Positions 1-8,957 of a stretch of 64,000 nucleotides of DNA are shown here, piece by piece. A program made the translations under genes and the position numbers. Origin of the DNA: Lederbergia panacisoli (GTDB lineage Bacteria; Bacillota; Bacilli; Bacillales; Bacillaceae_C); contig NZ_JANJGU010000005.1 in NCBI RefSeq assembly GCF_024626525.1, forward strand, positions 124,001 to 188,000, in the 5' to 3' direction. The notes beneath the pieces were generated by a model. That model did no database searches. It saw nothing but the letters and a program-made list of their open reading frames with translations, and had not been told where the DNA came from. How positions within the stretch are numbered: position 1 is the first letter of the stretch; each line of letters starts with the position of its first letter.

Positions 1-802
1 GTATTATATTTTTTTTGCTTAAAGAAACACTGTTAATGTGATTTTTTAATTCTTGTAAAGCGTGTTTAACTACACTTGAATCTAGACCTTTTTGTTCTAG
101 TGCCGACCAATTATAAATATTCTCGTTGTATACAGCTTTAATAAAATCCTCCCATGTTGGATATCCACCCTGTCCTGTATTGTCATATCTTCCATATCCA
201 GTTTGTTCAGGTACTTTAATTGACTCTAATAATTCAAGGGTTTTCATGATGGAAGGACAAGTATCAAGTAATTCCTGGCTATTTAAGTCGAACAATTTAT
301 TGCCTTCAATATACTTCGAAATAGAGTACGTAATATCATCTTCCACCGATACTTCTAATACATTTCTTATAGGAAGTAGATGATTAAACTGGTTGTAAAC
401 CCATCTCTCTTTTTCATATACTTCGAGGCGATTTCCAACTTGAAAAACGTATTGGCCCTTATCTGCATGAAAGGAGTATGTTTGGGATACAAGCCCACCA
501 TTTAACTCCTTAAAATTACTTGCAGATGGATAATTCTTTTTAATTAGCTTTTGAATCTCTACTTCAGACATTTTTTTACTCAAAGTAACCGCTCCTTTAA
601 AATAAATTTTTCCTAACAGCAGTTCATCTAAGGAGAGTTTATATATATGACTAAGCTCAATGATGGAATCAATATCTGGATAATTTTTTCCGACTTCCCA
701 ATTTGAAAGAGTTTGCCTCGTTATATTCATTTTTTCTGCTACTTGTTCTTGAGTTAACCCTGCTTTTTTTCTCCTTACTTTCAGTTTTTCGCCAATTTTC
801 AT
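1..802 (-). CDS. XRE HTH domain fused to APH-like phosphotransferase (partial)
   Basis: The minus strand has one uninterrupted frame from ATG at 802 to the window edge (267 codons visible, C-terminus missing). Residues 1-65 are a Cro/C1-type helix-turn-helix: a G-L-T-Q-E-Q-V-A helix, then I-T-R-Q-T-L-S-N-W-E and P-D-I-D-S-I. From about residue 75 the protein matches the aminoglycoside/hygromycin phosphotransferase fold N-lobe (YVFQVG, E-K-E-R-W) followed by the GYGRYD and GYPTWEDF segments typical of that family. The catalytic HGD loop lies beyond the edge. AGGAGG precedes ATG 802. A second ribosome site (AAAGGAG) sits before an in-frame TTG at 583, so a kinase-only product is possible. The fusion is read directly; substrate and DNA target are unknown. 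It lies divergently from ytxK. Confidence 0.8.
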   Translation of the reverse strand, partial: MKIGEKLKVRRKKAGLTQEQVAEKMNITRQTLSNWEVGKNYPDIDSIIELSHIYKLSLDELLLGKIYFKGAVTLSKKMSEVEIQKLIKKNYPSASNFKELNGGLVSQTYSFHADKGQYVFQVGNRLEVYEKERWVYNQFNHLLPIRNVLEVSVEDDITYSISKYIEGNKLFDLNSQELLDTCPSIMKTLELLESIKVPEQTGYGRYDNTGQGGYPTWEDFIKAVYNENIYNWSALEQKGLDSSVVKHALQELKNHINSVSLSKKNII

Positions 803-850
803 ACCTTTCCCTCCTGTGTTTAAATTTTCTCACAACTATTGAAAAAAGCT

Positions 851-867
851 AGCAAGGCTTTCTTGCT
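851..867. promoter_or_regulatory. Inverted repeat between the divergent HTH-kinase gene and ytxK
   Basis: AGCAAG and CTTGCT face each other over a 5-nt gap, within the roughly 170-bp divergent spacer, about 50 bp upstream of the HTH-kinase ATG. Its place suggests an operator for the adjacent HTH protein, but a T-rich stretch follows it, so a weak terminator is also possible. No direct evidence separates these. Confidence 0.3.
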
Positions 868-979
868 TTTTGCTTTAATATGCATAAATGAAAAGTATTT
901 TGGAGTTTTATACTTATTTCTTGTTTGCGAAGGTAACGAAAGCTAAACTATAGGTATAGAAGGTTACGGGGGGATGAAT

Positions 980-1969
980 TTGAAAGTTACTCCAGTGGAA
1001 AGATTATTCATGTTGTTTAATGAAACGACAGAAATTTTGCAAGATGAACTGGATTGTACATATTTAGAGGCGCTTGCCGAAACCGGCGATAACCTTTTTC
1101 ATGAAGATATATTACAGGATTCATTAAGCGAAATAACAAAAAAAAGGCTTAAGAAAAAATATGACGACATCATCATTGCATCGTATGCCTCGGAAGATAT
1201 CCGGAAGGCTTTTCAATTGTCTATTTTAAAAGGGATGAAGGGAAACATACAGCCTAATCATCAAATGACTCCGGATACGATTGGATTTATTATTAGCTAC
1301 TTTACTGAAAAATTCATAGGCGCAAAAACTGATTTATCCATATTGGATCCTGCTGTCGGCACTGGTAATTTATTATCAACGATTATCAATCGCCAAGGAA
1401 ATGCAAGTCATATCCGAGCTTTCGGGGTTGAGGTTGATGAACTTTTAATCAAACTTGCATTCGTAGGAGCGAATCTTCAAAAACAAGGGACCGAGTTTTT
1501 TCACCAAGATGCATTGGAACCATTGTTTATTGACCCGGTCGATTTAGTTGTATGTGACTTGCCAGTCGGTTATTATCCAAATGATGTACAAGCGGGAAAA
1601 TACGAACTTAACGCTTCAAAAGGTCATGCTTATGCTCACCATTTATTTATTGAACAAAGTATGAACCATACAAAATCAGGAGGTTATTTATTTTTTCTTA
1701 TACCTAACAATTTATTTGAATCTGAAGAGGCTGCAAAACTTCACAGCTTTTTAAAACGAACAGCTTATATACAATGTATTTTACAGCTGCCTCTCTCTCT
1801 GTTTAAAGCCAAAAACGCCGGGAAAAGCATTCTTATTCTTCAAAAGAAAAAACCGGGGATTGAGGCACCGAAAGAGGTACTACTTGCGACATTGCCGAAA
1901 CTATCTAATAAGGAAGCCCTTGATAAAATGATGCTGGGAATGGAAAAATGGTTTAAGGAAAATAAATAA
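980..1969 (+). CDS. ytxK: Class I SAM-dependent methyltransferase, YtxK family
   Basis: About 330 aa, resembling N6-adenine DNA methylases. An SAM-binding loop is visible (LDPAVGTGNLL, residues about 124-134). The catalytic-motif position reads DLPVGYYP where true adenine methylases carry N/D-P-P-Y/F, so the classic motif is altered, as I recall for YtxK proteins. Substrate unknown. Start: the G-run at 968-973 abuts ATG 974 but is well spaced from the in-frame TTG at 980, which I prefer; ATG 974 would add two residues. It sits 48 bp before ackA, the order seen in B. subtilis, and probably shares its transcript. Confidence 0.85.
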   Translation: MKVTPVERLFMLFNETTEILQDELDCTYLEALAETGDNLFHEDILQDSLSEITKKRLKKKYDDIIIASYASEDIRKAFQLSILKGMKGNIQPNHQMTPDTIGFIISYFTEKFIGAKTDLSILDPAVGTGNLLSTIINRQGNASHIRAFGVEVDELLIKLAFVGANLQKQGTEFFHQDALEPLFIDPVDLVVCDLPVGYYPNDVQAGKYELNASKGHAYAHHLFIEQSMNHTKSGGYLFFLIPNNLFESEEAAKLHSFLKRTAYIQCILQLPLSLFKAKNAGKSILILQKKKPGIEAPKEVLLATLPKLSNKEALDKMMLGMEKWFKENK

Positions 1970-2017
1970 GAGTTACTACCGACAAATATGATAATACGTA
2001 AAAGAAAGGTGATTCTT

Positions 2018-3211
2018 ATGTCCAAAATTTTTGCGGTTAATGCAGGCAGTTCATCATTGAAATATCAGCTTATCGATATGCCTGAGGAAAAGGTTATCTC
2101 TAAAGGAGTAATTGAAAGAATTGGCTTAAATGATTCCATTTTTACAATGAGTGTCGAGGGAAAAAATGTTAAGGATACGCTTGATATTCCGAACCATGAA
2201 ATTGCCGTGGCATTATTATTGGATCGAATTATAAAAAATGGAGTTATTTCTTCTCTTGATGAAATTGAAGGTGTAGGTCACCGTGTTGTACACGGGGGAG
2301 AAGTATTTAATGAATCGGTCATGATTACTCCTGAAGTTTTGCAAAAAATAGAGGAACTTTCAGAGTTAGCTCCTCTTCATAATCCCGCGAATGTAACGGG
2401 AATAAAGGAGTTTCAAAAAGCATTGCCTGGAGTTCCTGAAGTGGCTGTTTTTGATACGGCCTTTCATCAAACAATGCCAGAAAGTTCGTTTTTATATAGC
2501 CTTCCATATGATTATTATAAAAATTACGGGATTAGGAAATATGGATTTCATGGAACTTCGCATAAATACGTATCACAAAGAGCAGCACAATTACTGCAAC
2601 GTCCTTTATCACAGTTAAGGCTCATTTCCTGTCATTTAGGGAATGGTGCGAGTATAGCGGCAATTAAAGGCGGTAAGTCGATCGACACTTCCATGGGCTT
2701 TACTCCGCTTGCAGGGGTGACGATGGGGACTAGATCTGGGAATATTGACCCTGCCTTGATTCCTTATTTAATGGAGAAAACAGGCAAGTCAGCTGAAGAA
2801 GTACTTGAAGTATTGAATAAAAAATCGGGTATGCTTGGTGTGTCGGGCTTTTCAAGTGATTTGCGCGATATAGAACTTGAAGCAACTGCTGGAAATCATC
2901 GCGCGGAACTGGCCCTTGATATATTTGCAGATCGAATCCATAAATATTTAGGCTCTTATGCAGCAAAAATGTCTGGAGTAGACGCAATCATCTTTACAGC
3001 GGGGATTGGAGAAAATAGCAGCGCAATTCGAGCTAAGGTATTGAATGGACTTCAATTTATGGGCGTATACTGGGATGAAGATTTAAATAAAATTCGTGGG
3101 AAAGAAATATTCCTTAATTATCCACATTCTCCAGTGAAAGTCATCGTCATTCCGACAAATGAAGAAATAATGATTGCACGTGATGTAGTTAGTCTTTCAG
3201 GTAATCAATAA
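2018..3211 (+). CDS. ackA: Acetate kinase
   Basis: Cytosolic ASKHA-fold enzyme that interconverts acetyl phosphate + ADP and acetate + ATP, the last step of acetate overflow. 397 aa, the usual length. Visible motifs: NAGSSSLKY at the N-terminus (phosphate loop), FHGTSHKYV near residue 180, CHLGNGASI and [16 protein letters not shown] in the centre, and TAGIGENS near residue 325. ATG 2018 begins MSKIF and has AAAGG upstream; an upstream in-frame ATG at 1988 would add ten residues that do not look like the family. It follows ytxK as in B. subtilis. Phosphotransacetylase is not in this window. Confidence 0.97.
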   Translation: MSKIFAVNAGSSSLKYQLIDMPEEKVISKGVIERIGLNDSIFTMSVEGKNVKDTLDIPNHEIAVALLLDRIIKNGVISSLDEIEGVGHRVVHGGEVFNESVMITPEVLQKIEELSELAPLHNPANVTGIKEFQKALPGVPEVAVFDTAFHQTMPESSFLYSLPYDYYKNYGIRKYGFHGTSHKYVSQRAAQLLQRPLSQLRLISCHLGNGASIAAIKGGKSIDTSMGFTPLAGVTMGTRSGNIDPALIPYLMEKTGKSAEEVLEVLNKKSGMLGVSGFSSDLRDIELEATAGNHRAELALDIFADRIHKYLGSYAAKMSGVDAIIFTAGIGENSSAIRAKVLNGLQFMGVYWDEDLNKIRGKEIFLNYPHSPVKVIVIPTNEEIMIARDVVSLSGNQ

Positions 3212-3244
3212 TACAGTAACCTAATGATTAAGGGAGTGGTATTA

Positions 3245-4090
3245 ATGACCTTAACGCAAAGAGAAGAAGTACTTTTGGAGGAACTGCATACATGGCGCCA
3301 ATCCTTTTTTGAGTACGAAGCAACCGATTTGGAAAATTCTTATGATAAATGGATCGATCAAGCATTTTCACTTCTCCCTGATTCGTTGCAAATTCAATTT
3401 TTCGAGAAGCTTGACGATTGGCTATTTCAATTGAATTCACTGTTGCGTGGAACGAAGCTGCAACAAGAAGCAAGTGTAAGAATATTAAATGCTGCTAGAT
3501 CCATGAATGAAGAAGTAAACTCTATTTCAGATATGAGAACGAAAATGCCCGTTGCACAACTAACATTTTTAGCTGAGCAACAGGCTTCTCGTCATCGAAT
3601 CTATTCCTTAGTTCAAGGAGGCATGGCTGGATCCGGAAAGCCTTTATTTGTGACAAGTGATTTTTTGGCTATGCTCGTCATTAATTTGCGAGCAGTTCAG
3701 CTTACAGCCATGTCCTTTGGATATGACGTTCAATCTCCTGCGGGTTTGCTGGAAACATTGAAAGTATTTAATGTTGCAACGATGCCGGAACGAATGAAAA
3801 TGTTTGGCTGGGAAGATTTAATGGAGGATCTGCAAAAGGAAGATGAACAATTTTATTTCGACATTCATGAGCGGATAACAGATCATACATGGGTTGACGA
3901 ACCATTAAAAGAGGCATTGAAAATAAGCCTTATTATGTTACTTTCGAAAAAAACCATTTCAGGTTTTCCTCTTATTTCAGTTGCGATTGGCGCCGGAATG
4001 AACTATCGGATAACAAGGAAGGTAACTCACTTTGCAATTAAATATTATCAATATAAGTACTTGCTCGAAAAAAGTGGAGAACTAAAATGA
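3245..4090 (+). CDS. EcsC family protein
   Basis: 281 aa, matching the EcsC family (C-terminal part of the B. subtilis Ecs transporter operon product family). Function unknown. The segment with QGGMAGSGKPLF and FLAMLVINLRAVQLTAMSFGYD (residues about 125-165) and a hydrophobic stretch ISLIMLLSKKTISGFPLISVAIGAG near residues 225-250 are typical. ATG 3245 follows GGGAG at good spacing; a start at 3224 would lack one. Its stop overlaps moaB by 4 nt (ATGA), so the two are probably translationally coupled, although a functional link to molybdopterin synthesis is not known to me. Confidence 0.8.
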   Translation: MTLTQREEVLLEELHTWRQSFFEYEATDLENSYDKWIDQAFSLLPDSLQIQFFEKLDDWLFQLNSLLRGTKLQQEASVRILNAARSMNEEVNSISDMRTKMPVAQLTFLAEQQASRHRIYSLVQGGMAGSGKPLFVTSDFLAMLVINLRAVQLTAMSFGYDVQSPAGLLETLKVFNVATMPERMKMFGWEDLMEDLQKEDEQFYFDIHERITDHTWVDEPLKEALKISLIMLLSKKTISGFPLISVAIGAGMNYRITRKVTHFAIKYYQYKYLLEKSGELK

Positions 4091-4593
4091 GCGTTTCAGA
4101 ACATAAAAGAGAAGCCCCTTTTTGTGTGAACTGTGCGGTCATTACTGTTAGCGATACAAGAACGGTGGAGGACGATAAAAGCGGAAATCTTATTTCAAAG
4201 CTTTTAAAAGAAAAGGGACATCATACATCCTTATATAAAGTCGTGAAGGATGATGAAACATCTATCGAAGCGGTGATTGAAGAAGCAGCCGGGGTAGAAG
4301 ATGTGCATGTGATTTTGATGACAGGTGGAACAGGGATTGCCAAACGAGATGTTACAATCGAAACAGTTTCAGCTTTATTTGAAAAAGAGATTGTCGGATT
4401 TGGGGAACTATTTCGCATGCTAAGTTATATGGAGGATATCGGATCGGCTGCAATCATGTCTAGGGCATGTGCCGGTACATTTCGCAACAAAGCTATATTT
4501 GTCATGCCAGGTTCATCAGGAGCTGTTAAGCTTGCAATGGAGAAATTGATATTGAAGGAATTAGGACATGTTGTAAGGGAATTGAATAAATAA
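4087..4593 (+). CDS. moaB: MoaB family molybdenum cofactor protein
   Basis: 168 aa, of the MogA/MoaB fold that binds molybdopterin and in MogA-type enzymes adenylylates it before molybdate insertion. Visible: VITVSDTR (residues about 19-26), TGGTGIAKRDVTIE (about 79-92) and VMPGSSGAVKLAM near the C-terminus. Known family members occur exactly between ackA and argG in Bacillus. The ATG overlaps the stop of the EcsC-family gene by 4 nt. A strong terminator follows. The exact catalytic step in Bacillus is inferred. Confidence 0.93.
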   Translation: MSVSEHKREAPFCVNCAVITVSDTRTVEDDKSGNLISKLLKEKGHHTSLYKVVKDDETSIEAVIEEAAGVEDVHVILMTGGTGIAKRDVTIETVSALFEKEIVGFGELFRMLSYMEDIGSAAIMSRACAGTFRNKAIFVMPGSSGAVKLAMEKLILKELGHVVRELNK

Positions 4594-4600
4594 ACAAAGC

Positions 4601-4652
4601 GAAGGTCAACCTAAAAACGCCAGTATTGCTTTTTTAGGGGCCTTCTTTTTTT
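4601..4652 (+). terminator. Rho-independent terminator after moaB
   Basis: GAAGG...CTAAAAA pairs with TTTTTAG...CCTTC and is followed directly by TTTTTTT. It separates the ackA-moaB unit from argGH. Confidence 0.85.
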
Positions 4653-4673
4653 GCATTTATTTATATATATTTT

Positions 4674-4763
4674 TATGAATAAGTATTGAAAATATAAATC
4701 TATTATGTTAATATCCTAATATTAAATGATTAAAAATTAAATTCTGTGCATAAGTATACATTC
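4674..4763 (+). promoter_or_regulatory. argGH promoter with two ARG boxes
   Basis: TATGAATAAGTATTGAAAAT at 4674-4693 and TGTGCATAAGTATACATTC at 4745-4763 both resemble the AhrC/ArgR box of Bacillus (CATGAATAAAAATTCAA type). The first box overlaps a sigma-A -35 (TTGAAA, 4686-4691); 17 nt later lies TAATAT (4709-4714). Arrangement predicts arginine-dependent repression with possible looping between boxes. Confidence 0.7.
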
Positions 4764-4783
4764 AGCAATCAGGAGGAATTCAC

Positions 4784-5989
4784 ATGAGTAAGAAAGTCGT
4801 GCTAGCCTATTCAGGAGGTTTGGACACATCCGTTGCGATAAAGTGGTTTATTGATAAAGGCTATGAGGTCGTAGCTTGCTGCCTAGATGTAGGTGAAGGA
4901 AAAGACCTTGCATTTATACAATCAAAAGCATTGGATATGGGAGCTTCAAAAAGTTATGTCATTGATGCGAAAGAAGAATTTGCGAATGAATATGCATTGA
5001 TTGCCCTACAAGCTCACACAATGTATGAAAATAAATATCCACTCGTTTCTGCCTTATCAAGACCACTCATTTCAAAAAAATTAGTTGAAGTCGCTGAACA
5101 AGAAAATGCAGATGCTGTGGCACATGGATGTACTGGTAAGGGTAATGACCAAGTACGTTTTGAAGTATCGATAAAAGCATTGAATCCAGATCTTGAGGTG
5201 CTGGCGCCAGTACGTGAATGGAGCTGGTCACGTGAAGAAGAGATTGCCTATGCAAAAGAAAAAGGAATTCCGATTCCTATCGATTTAGATAGTCCTTTTT
5301 CAGTGGACCAAAACTTATGGGGTAGAGCAAATGAATGTGGAATATTAGAAGATCCTTGGGCCGCTCCACCTGAAAATGCCTATGATTTAACGGCTGCATT
5401 GGAAAATACACCGAATACGCCTGATATCATCGAAATTGAATTTGTTAAAGGGGTTCCTGTTTCCATCGACGGTAAAAATTATCCTTTGAGTGATCTTATC
5501 TTGCAATTAAATGCACTTGCAGGTAAACACGGAGTTGGTAGAATCGATCATGTTGAAAACAGATTAGTTGGCATCAAATCCCGTGAAGTATATGAATGCC
5601 CAGGAGCAATGACTCTATTAACGGCGCATAAAGAGTTGGAAGATTTAACTCTAGTTAAGGAGTTAGCTCATTTCAAGCCAGTTATTTCAAAAAAATTGAC
5701 TGAATTAATATATGATGGGCTCTGGTTCTCACCTTTAAATCCAGCATTGACTGCATTTTTAAAAGAAACACAACAGTATGTGAATGGGACAGTTAGAGTG
5801 AAGCTATTTAAAGGCCACGCCATTGTTGAAGGCAGAAAATCACCAAATTCTCTATATAACGAAAGACTTGCTACTTATACAGCGGATGACGAATTTGATC
5901 AATCAGCTTCTGTTGGATTTATTAAGCTGTGGGGTCTTCCAACTGAGGTTCACAGCATGATTCACAAAAAGGATGGGGTTAAAGCATGA
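4784..5989 (+). CDS. argG: Argininosuccinate synthase
   Basis: Joins citrulline and aspartate using ATP, the penultimate step of arginine synthesis, in the cytosol. 401 aa, usual length. The N-type ATP pyrophosphatase loop [14 protein letters not shown] is at residues 8-21, [15 protein letters not shown] at about 113-127 and [12 protein letters not shown] at about 170-181. AGGAGG precedes ATG 4784. It overlaps argH by 4 nt. Two ARG boxes upstream indicate arginine repression. Confidence 0.98.
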   Translation: MSKKVVLAYSGGLDTSVAIKWFIDKGYEVVACCLDVGEGKDLAFIQSKALDMGASKSYVIDAKEEFANEYALIALQAHTMYENKYPLVSALSRPLISKKLVEVAEQENADAVAHGCTGKGNDQVRFEVSIKALNPDLEVLAPVREWSWSREEEIAYAKEKGIPIPIDLDSPFSVDQNLWGRANECGILEDPWAAPPENAYDLTAALENTPNTPDIIEIEFVKGVPVSIDGKNYPLSDLILQLNALAGKHGVGRIDHVENRLVGIKSREVYECPGAMTLLTAHKELEDLTLVKELAHFKPVISKKLTELIYDGLWFSPLNPALTAFLKETQQYVNGTVRVKLFKGHAIVEGRKSPNSLYNERLATYTADDEFDQSASVGFIKLWGLPTEVHSMIHKKDGVKA

Positions 5990-7359
5990 AAAAAGCATGG
6001 GGAGGGCGCTTTTCGAAGTCATCCGAACAATGGATCGAAGAATTCGGCGCCTCCATCTCCTTTGATCAGGAGCTAGTATTGGAAGATATTGAAGGCAGCA
6101 TTGCCCATGTGAAAATGCTCGGAAAAACGAATATAATCCCACTTGAAGAAAGTGAACAAATTGTCGCTGGTTTACTGAAGCTAAAGCAAAAAGCTGAAGC
6201 AGGCGAATTACACTACTCTGTGTCTGAGGAAGATATTCATTTAAATCTTGAAAAAATGCTAACTGAGAAAATCGGTCCTGTTGGAGGAAAGCTTCATACC
6301 GGGAGAAGTAGGAATGACCAAGTTGCAACAGATATGCATTTGTATTTAAAAAAACAAGTACATATCATTATGGAGCATATTAAGGAATTGCAATCGGCAC
6401 TAGTTGAACAAGCAGAGAAAAACGTTGAAACAGTATTTCCGGGATATACCCATTTGCAGCGTGCACAGCCTGTTTCATTTGCTCATCATATGCTTGCTTA
6501 TTTCTGGATGCTAAAACGCGACTATGATCGATTCGAAGATAGCTTAAAACGAATCGATATATCTCCGCTTGGAGCAAGTGCACTAGCAGGAACAACATTC
6601 CCAATCGATCGTTTTTATACTGCGGAACAATTAAGTTTTTCTAGTGTGTATGAAAATAGTATGGATGCAGTAAGTGATCGTGACTTTGTTGTTGAGTTTC
6701 TCAGTAATTCAGCCTTGACCATCACACATCTATCTAGACTTGCTGAAGAAATTATCCTTTGGACAAGCAAGGAATTCAGTTTTATTGAGCTGGATGATGC
6801 GTATGCAACAGGAAGCAGCATCATGCCTCAAAAGAAAAATCCGGATATGGCAGAGTTAATTAGAGGGAAAAGTGGACGAGTGATTGGGAACCTTGTCGGT
6901 ATGTTGACGGTGCTAAAAGGGTTGCCGCTTACTTATAATAAAGATATGCAAGAGGATAAAGAAGGCATGTTTGATACAGTCCATACGATGATCGGATCAT
7001 TAAAAATATTCACTGGCATGATTCAAACAATGACAGTGAAAGATGATGAAATGGAATCCGCAGTAAACCAAGACTTTTCGAATGCAACTGAACTTGCCGA
7101 CTATCTAGCTGCAAAAGGAATTCCCTTCCGTGAAGCACATGAAATCGTCGGAAAGCTCGTATTGACTTGCATTCAGCAAAATTGTTATTTACTGGACTTA
7201 CCTTTAGATCAACTGCAAGATGCGTGTTCTAAAATTGATCAAGACGTGTATGTCATCCTTTCACCAAGAGAAGCGGTTAAACGCAGAAATTCATACGGCG
7301 GTACAGGCTTTGAGCAGGTAAAAGTCCAATTGGAAAAAGCGAAACAATACGTAAAGTAA
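5986..7359 (+). CDS. argH: Argininosuccinate lyase
   Basis: Splits argininosuccinate into arginine and fumarate. 457 aa, usual length for this fumarase/aspartase-superfamily tetramer. The superfamily signature [12 protein letters not shown] lies near residue 280; [13 protein letters not shown] (about 104-116) and [17 protein letters not shown] (about 148-164) carry other active-site residues. The ATG overlaps argG's stop by 4 nt, so the pair is one operon. Its stop codon is only 6 bp before the first unit of a minisatellite array, with no ordinary terminator in between. Confidence 0.98.
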   Translation: MKKAWGGRFSKSSEQWIEEFGASISFDQELVLEDIEGSIAHVKMLGKTNIIPLEESEQIVAGLLKLKQKAEAGELHYSVSEEDIHLNLEKMLTEKIGPVGGKLHTGRSRNDQVATDMHLYLKKQVHIIMEHIKELQSALVEQAEKNVETVFPGYTHLQRAQPVSFAHHMLAYFWMLKRDYDRFEDSLKRIDISPLGASALAGTTFPIDRFYTAEQLSFSSVYENSMDAVSDRDFVVEFLSNSALTITHLSRLAEEIILWTSKEFSFIELDDAYATGSSIMPQKKNPDMAELIRGKSGRVIGNLVGMLTVLKGLPLTYNKDMQEDKEGMFDTVHTMIGSLKIFTGMIQTMTVKDDEMESAVNQDFSNATELADYLAAKGIPFREAHEIVGKLVLTCIQQNCYLLDLPLDQLQDACSKIDQDVYVILSPREAVKRRNSYGGTGFEQVKVQLEKAKQYVK

Positions 7360-7365
7360 GAATCC

Positions 7366-7790
7366 GGCTAGTAAATCGTGATGACGGCCAGTAAAGTCGC
7401 TTCGATGGCCAGTAAACCACACGTAACGGCCAGTAAACTAGCGTGGATGGCCAGTAAACCCGCGCCGATGGCCAGTAAACTGAAAGAACGGCCAGTAAAC
7501 CGAAAGAACGGCCAGTAAACCCATGTCGATGGCCAGTAAAACCGAAAGGACGGCCAGTAAAACGAAAGAACGGCCAGTAAACCCATGTCGACGGCCAGTA
7601 AAACGAAAGAACGGCCAGTAAACCCACGTCGACGGCCAGTAAACCGAAAGAACGGCCAGTAAACCCGCGCCGATGGCCAGTAAACCGAAAGAACGGCCAG
7701 TAAACTAGCGTGGATGGCCAGTAAACCATACGCAACAGCCAGTAAACTCAAATCGATCGCCTATAACTTGCAATGTGAGGCCAGTAACAG
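7366..7790. repeat. 21-unit minisatellite, 20/21-bp period, core GGCCAGTAAAC
   Basis: Directly after argH, the core GGCCAGTAAAC recurs every 20 or 21 bp (mean about 20.65 bp, two DNA turns). Nine or ten bases between cores vary but draw on few types: CGAAAGAAC, CCATGTCGAT, CCGCGCCGAT and TAGCGTGGAT each recur, often in alternation, pointing to duplication of two-unit blocks. The first unit is GGCTAGTAAA and the last is GGCCAGTAACAG. The last-but-one unit is degenerate (CGCCTATAAC). Each unit has a TAA in one + frame. A three-unit copy lies at 36251-36304. Function unknown. Confidence 0.9.
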
Positions 7791-7815
7791 GGATTCACCA
7801 AAGGTATGAGAATCT

Positions 7816-8001
7816 ATAAGCGGAAAATTTCCGCCTAATGTAAATTTTGAAGCTGAATAAGCAGATATAAGCGGAGAATTTCCGATTAATACCTTTAAAT
7901 AAGGCAAAAACGAAGGATATGGATAAAATAAGCGGAAAAACTTCCTTTAATTCGAGGGAAATATAAGCATTTCCCAACATAAACGGAATTTTTCCGTTTA
8001 T
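7816..8001. repeat. Four palindromic units of ATAAGCGGAAA-type
   Basis: Units begin at 7816, 7867, 7928 and 7979 (steps 51, 61, 51 bp). Each is a near palindrome: ATAAGCGGAAAATTTCCG followed by C/ATTAAT, ending in ATAAACGG...CCGTTTAT in the last. A further small palindrome, GGGAAA-N8-TTTCCC, lies at 7956-7975. No gene is seen in 7360-8239; the base composition is AT-rich and no frame has a ribosome site. Confidence 0.8.
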
Positions 8002-8096
8002 TTCAAACAATAGGGAATCAGATGGTAATTTAAATCAACTTTAGTTATTCAATAAAAAGATAGAGAATATCTATTTTCAATATTGCAATTTTATAT

Positions 8097-8170
8097 GTTA
8101 ATGTATCAACAAAATTGATACATTAACAAAAAATAGGGTGAGAAAATCATTTAGATTTCTCACCCTATTT
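8097..8170 (-). terminator. Twin palindromes downstream of the universal stress gene
   Basis: GTTAATGTATCAA (8097-8109) pairs perfectly with 8115-8127 over a CAAAA loop. Four bases further, AAATAGGGTGAGAAA (8131-8145) pairs with 8156-8170. Read on the minus strand the second stem is followed by TTTTTTG, so it is a credible terminator for the minus-strand stress gene; the first has no T-run. A weaker stem AAAGGAG/CTCCTTT lies at 8199-8237. Confidence 0.65.
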
Positions 8171-8239
8171 GCATTGCGATTTACTGCATTGCACCTTTAA
8201 AGGAGAACCCGTTACCTTCACAGGAATATGCTCCTTTTT

Positions 8240-8695
8240 TTATTCATATTCTTCTTCCTCAGTTCTTACAATTAAAACATCGCAAGAAGCGGAACGCATA
8301 ATATGTTCTGATACACTTCCAATCAATAATCGCTCAACTGCATTAAGACCAGTAGCTCCGCAAATGATAAGATCTGCATTTATTTTTTCTGCTACCTGTT
8401 TTGGAATGACAGATTTAGGCGAGCCATATTCAACAAGAATTTCAAAATTGGTAAACTGCGCTGCTTCGGCATCTTTTTTGTATTCATCCAATAATTCTTT
8501 TGCATATGTTTCCGCTCTTTCAGCCATCGTCCCGTTATAGGCGTCAATGGTCGCAAAGGATCTTGTGTCAATGACGTGAATAAGAGTTAGCTTGGCGTTA
8601 TTGCGTTTGGCAATTTGAACAGCTTTTTTGAAGGCGCATTCTGCAGATTTGGACCCGTCGACTGCGACTAAAATGTTATGATATCCAAGTGTCAT
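8240..8695 (-). CDS. Universal stress protein (UspA family)
   Basis: 151 aa, one Usp domain. Residues 5-12 give the first strand (HNILVAVDGS) and the ATP-binding signature G-A-T-G-L-N-A-V-E-R-L-L-I-G-S-V-S lies at about 113-129, with the conserved final strand DVLIVR. This G-2X-G-9X-G-S pattern predicts ATP binding. AGGAG precedes ATG 8695. Single gene, convergent with argGH and divergent from a 49-aa small gene. Its precise stress role is not deducible. Confidence 0.92.
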   Translation of the reverse strand: MTLGYHNILVAVDGSKSAECAFKKAVQIAKRNNAKLTLIHVIDTRSFATIDAYNGTMAERAETYAKELLDEYKKDAEAAQFTNFEILVEYGSPKSVIPKQVAEKINADLIICGATGLNAVERLLIGSVSEHIMRSASCDVLIVRTEEEEYE

Positions 8696-8801
8696 TTTTA
8701 CCAGTCTCCTAATACTCTTTCTTTTATTTTAGCATAATAAGGAAGGAATTTCTGTTTTGAAATATCGAATAATATATAAAAATGGAATAGGAGCTGTTTA
8801 G

Positions 8802-8951
8802 ATGAAAAAGAAGGATGTCCAACACGAGTTTCAATATAATGAAGAAAATAATGCTGAAACAATTGAACAAATAAAAGATGTTTATATTAGTGGAGCCATT
8901 GAACAAAGCGGAATCAATGATGAAAAGGTTCAAGATACAATTGAAGGGTAA
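8802..8951 (+). CDS. Small acidic protein, 49 aa, unknown
   Basis: ATG 8802 with AGGAG eight bases upstream, 49 codons, stop at 8949, and a good terminator right behind: the signs of a genuine small gene. The product is hydrophilic and rich in Glu, Gln and Asn (N-E-E-N-N-A-E-T-I-E-Q-I-K-D-V-Y), with no membrane segment or cysteine. It vaguely recalls short Bacillus proteins such as YozQ, but I cannot assign a family. Divergent from the Usp gene. Confidence 0.6.
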   Translation: MKKKDVQHEFQYNEENNAETIEQIKDVYISGAIEQSGINDEKVQDTIEG

Positions 8952-8957
8952 TGATCA

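Noticed and set aside
1-802. Anti-phage or toxin-antitoxin system at the left edge
   Set aside because: Only one partial gene is visible and it fits an HTH-kinase fusion; no toxin, nuclease or second component can be seen in the window.
7277-7751. Two long minus-strand frames with Trp-rich repeats (VYWPFFRFTG type)
   Set aside because: They are the minisatellite read in two frames. They have no ribosome site, enter argH, and the 20/21-bp unit mix would shift the frame; both frames are open only because the unit has no stop on that strand.
7366-7790. CRISPR array
   Set aside because: The constant core is 11 bp and the variable parts are 9-10 bp and recur, not unique spacers. No cas gene is near.
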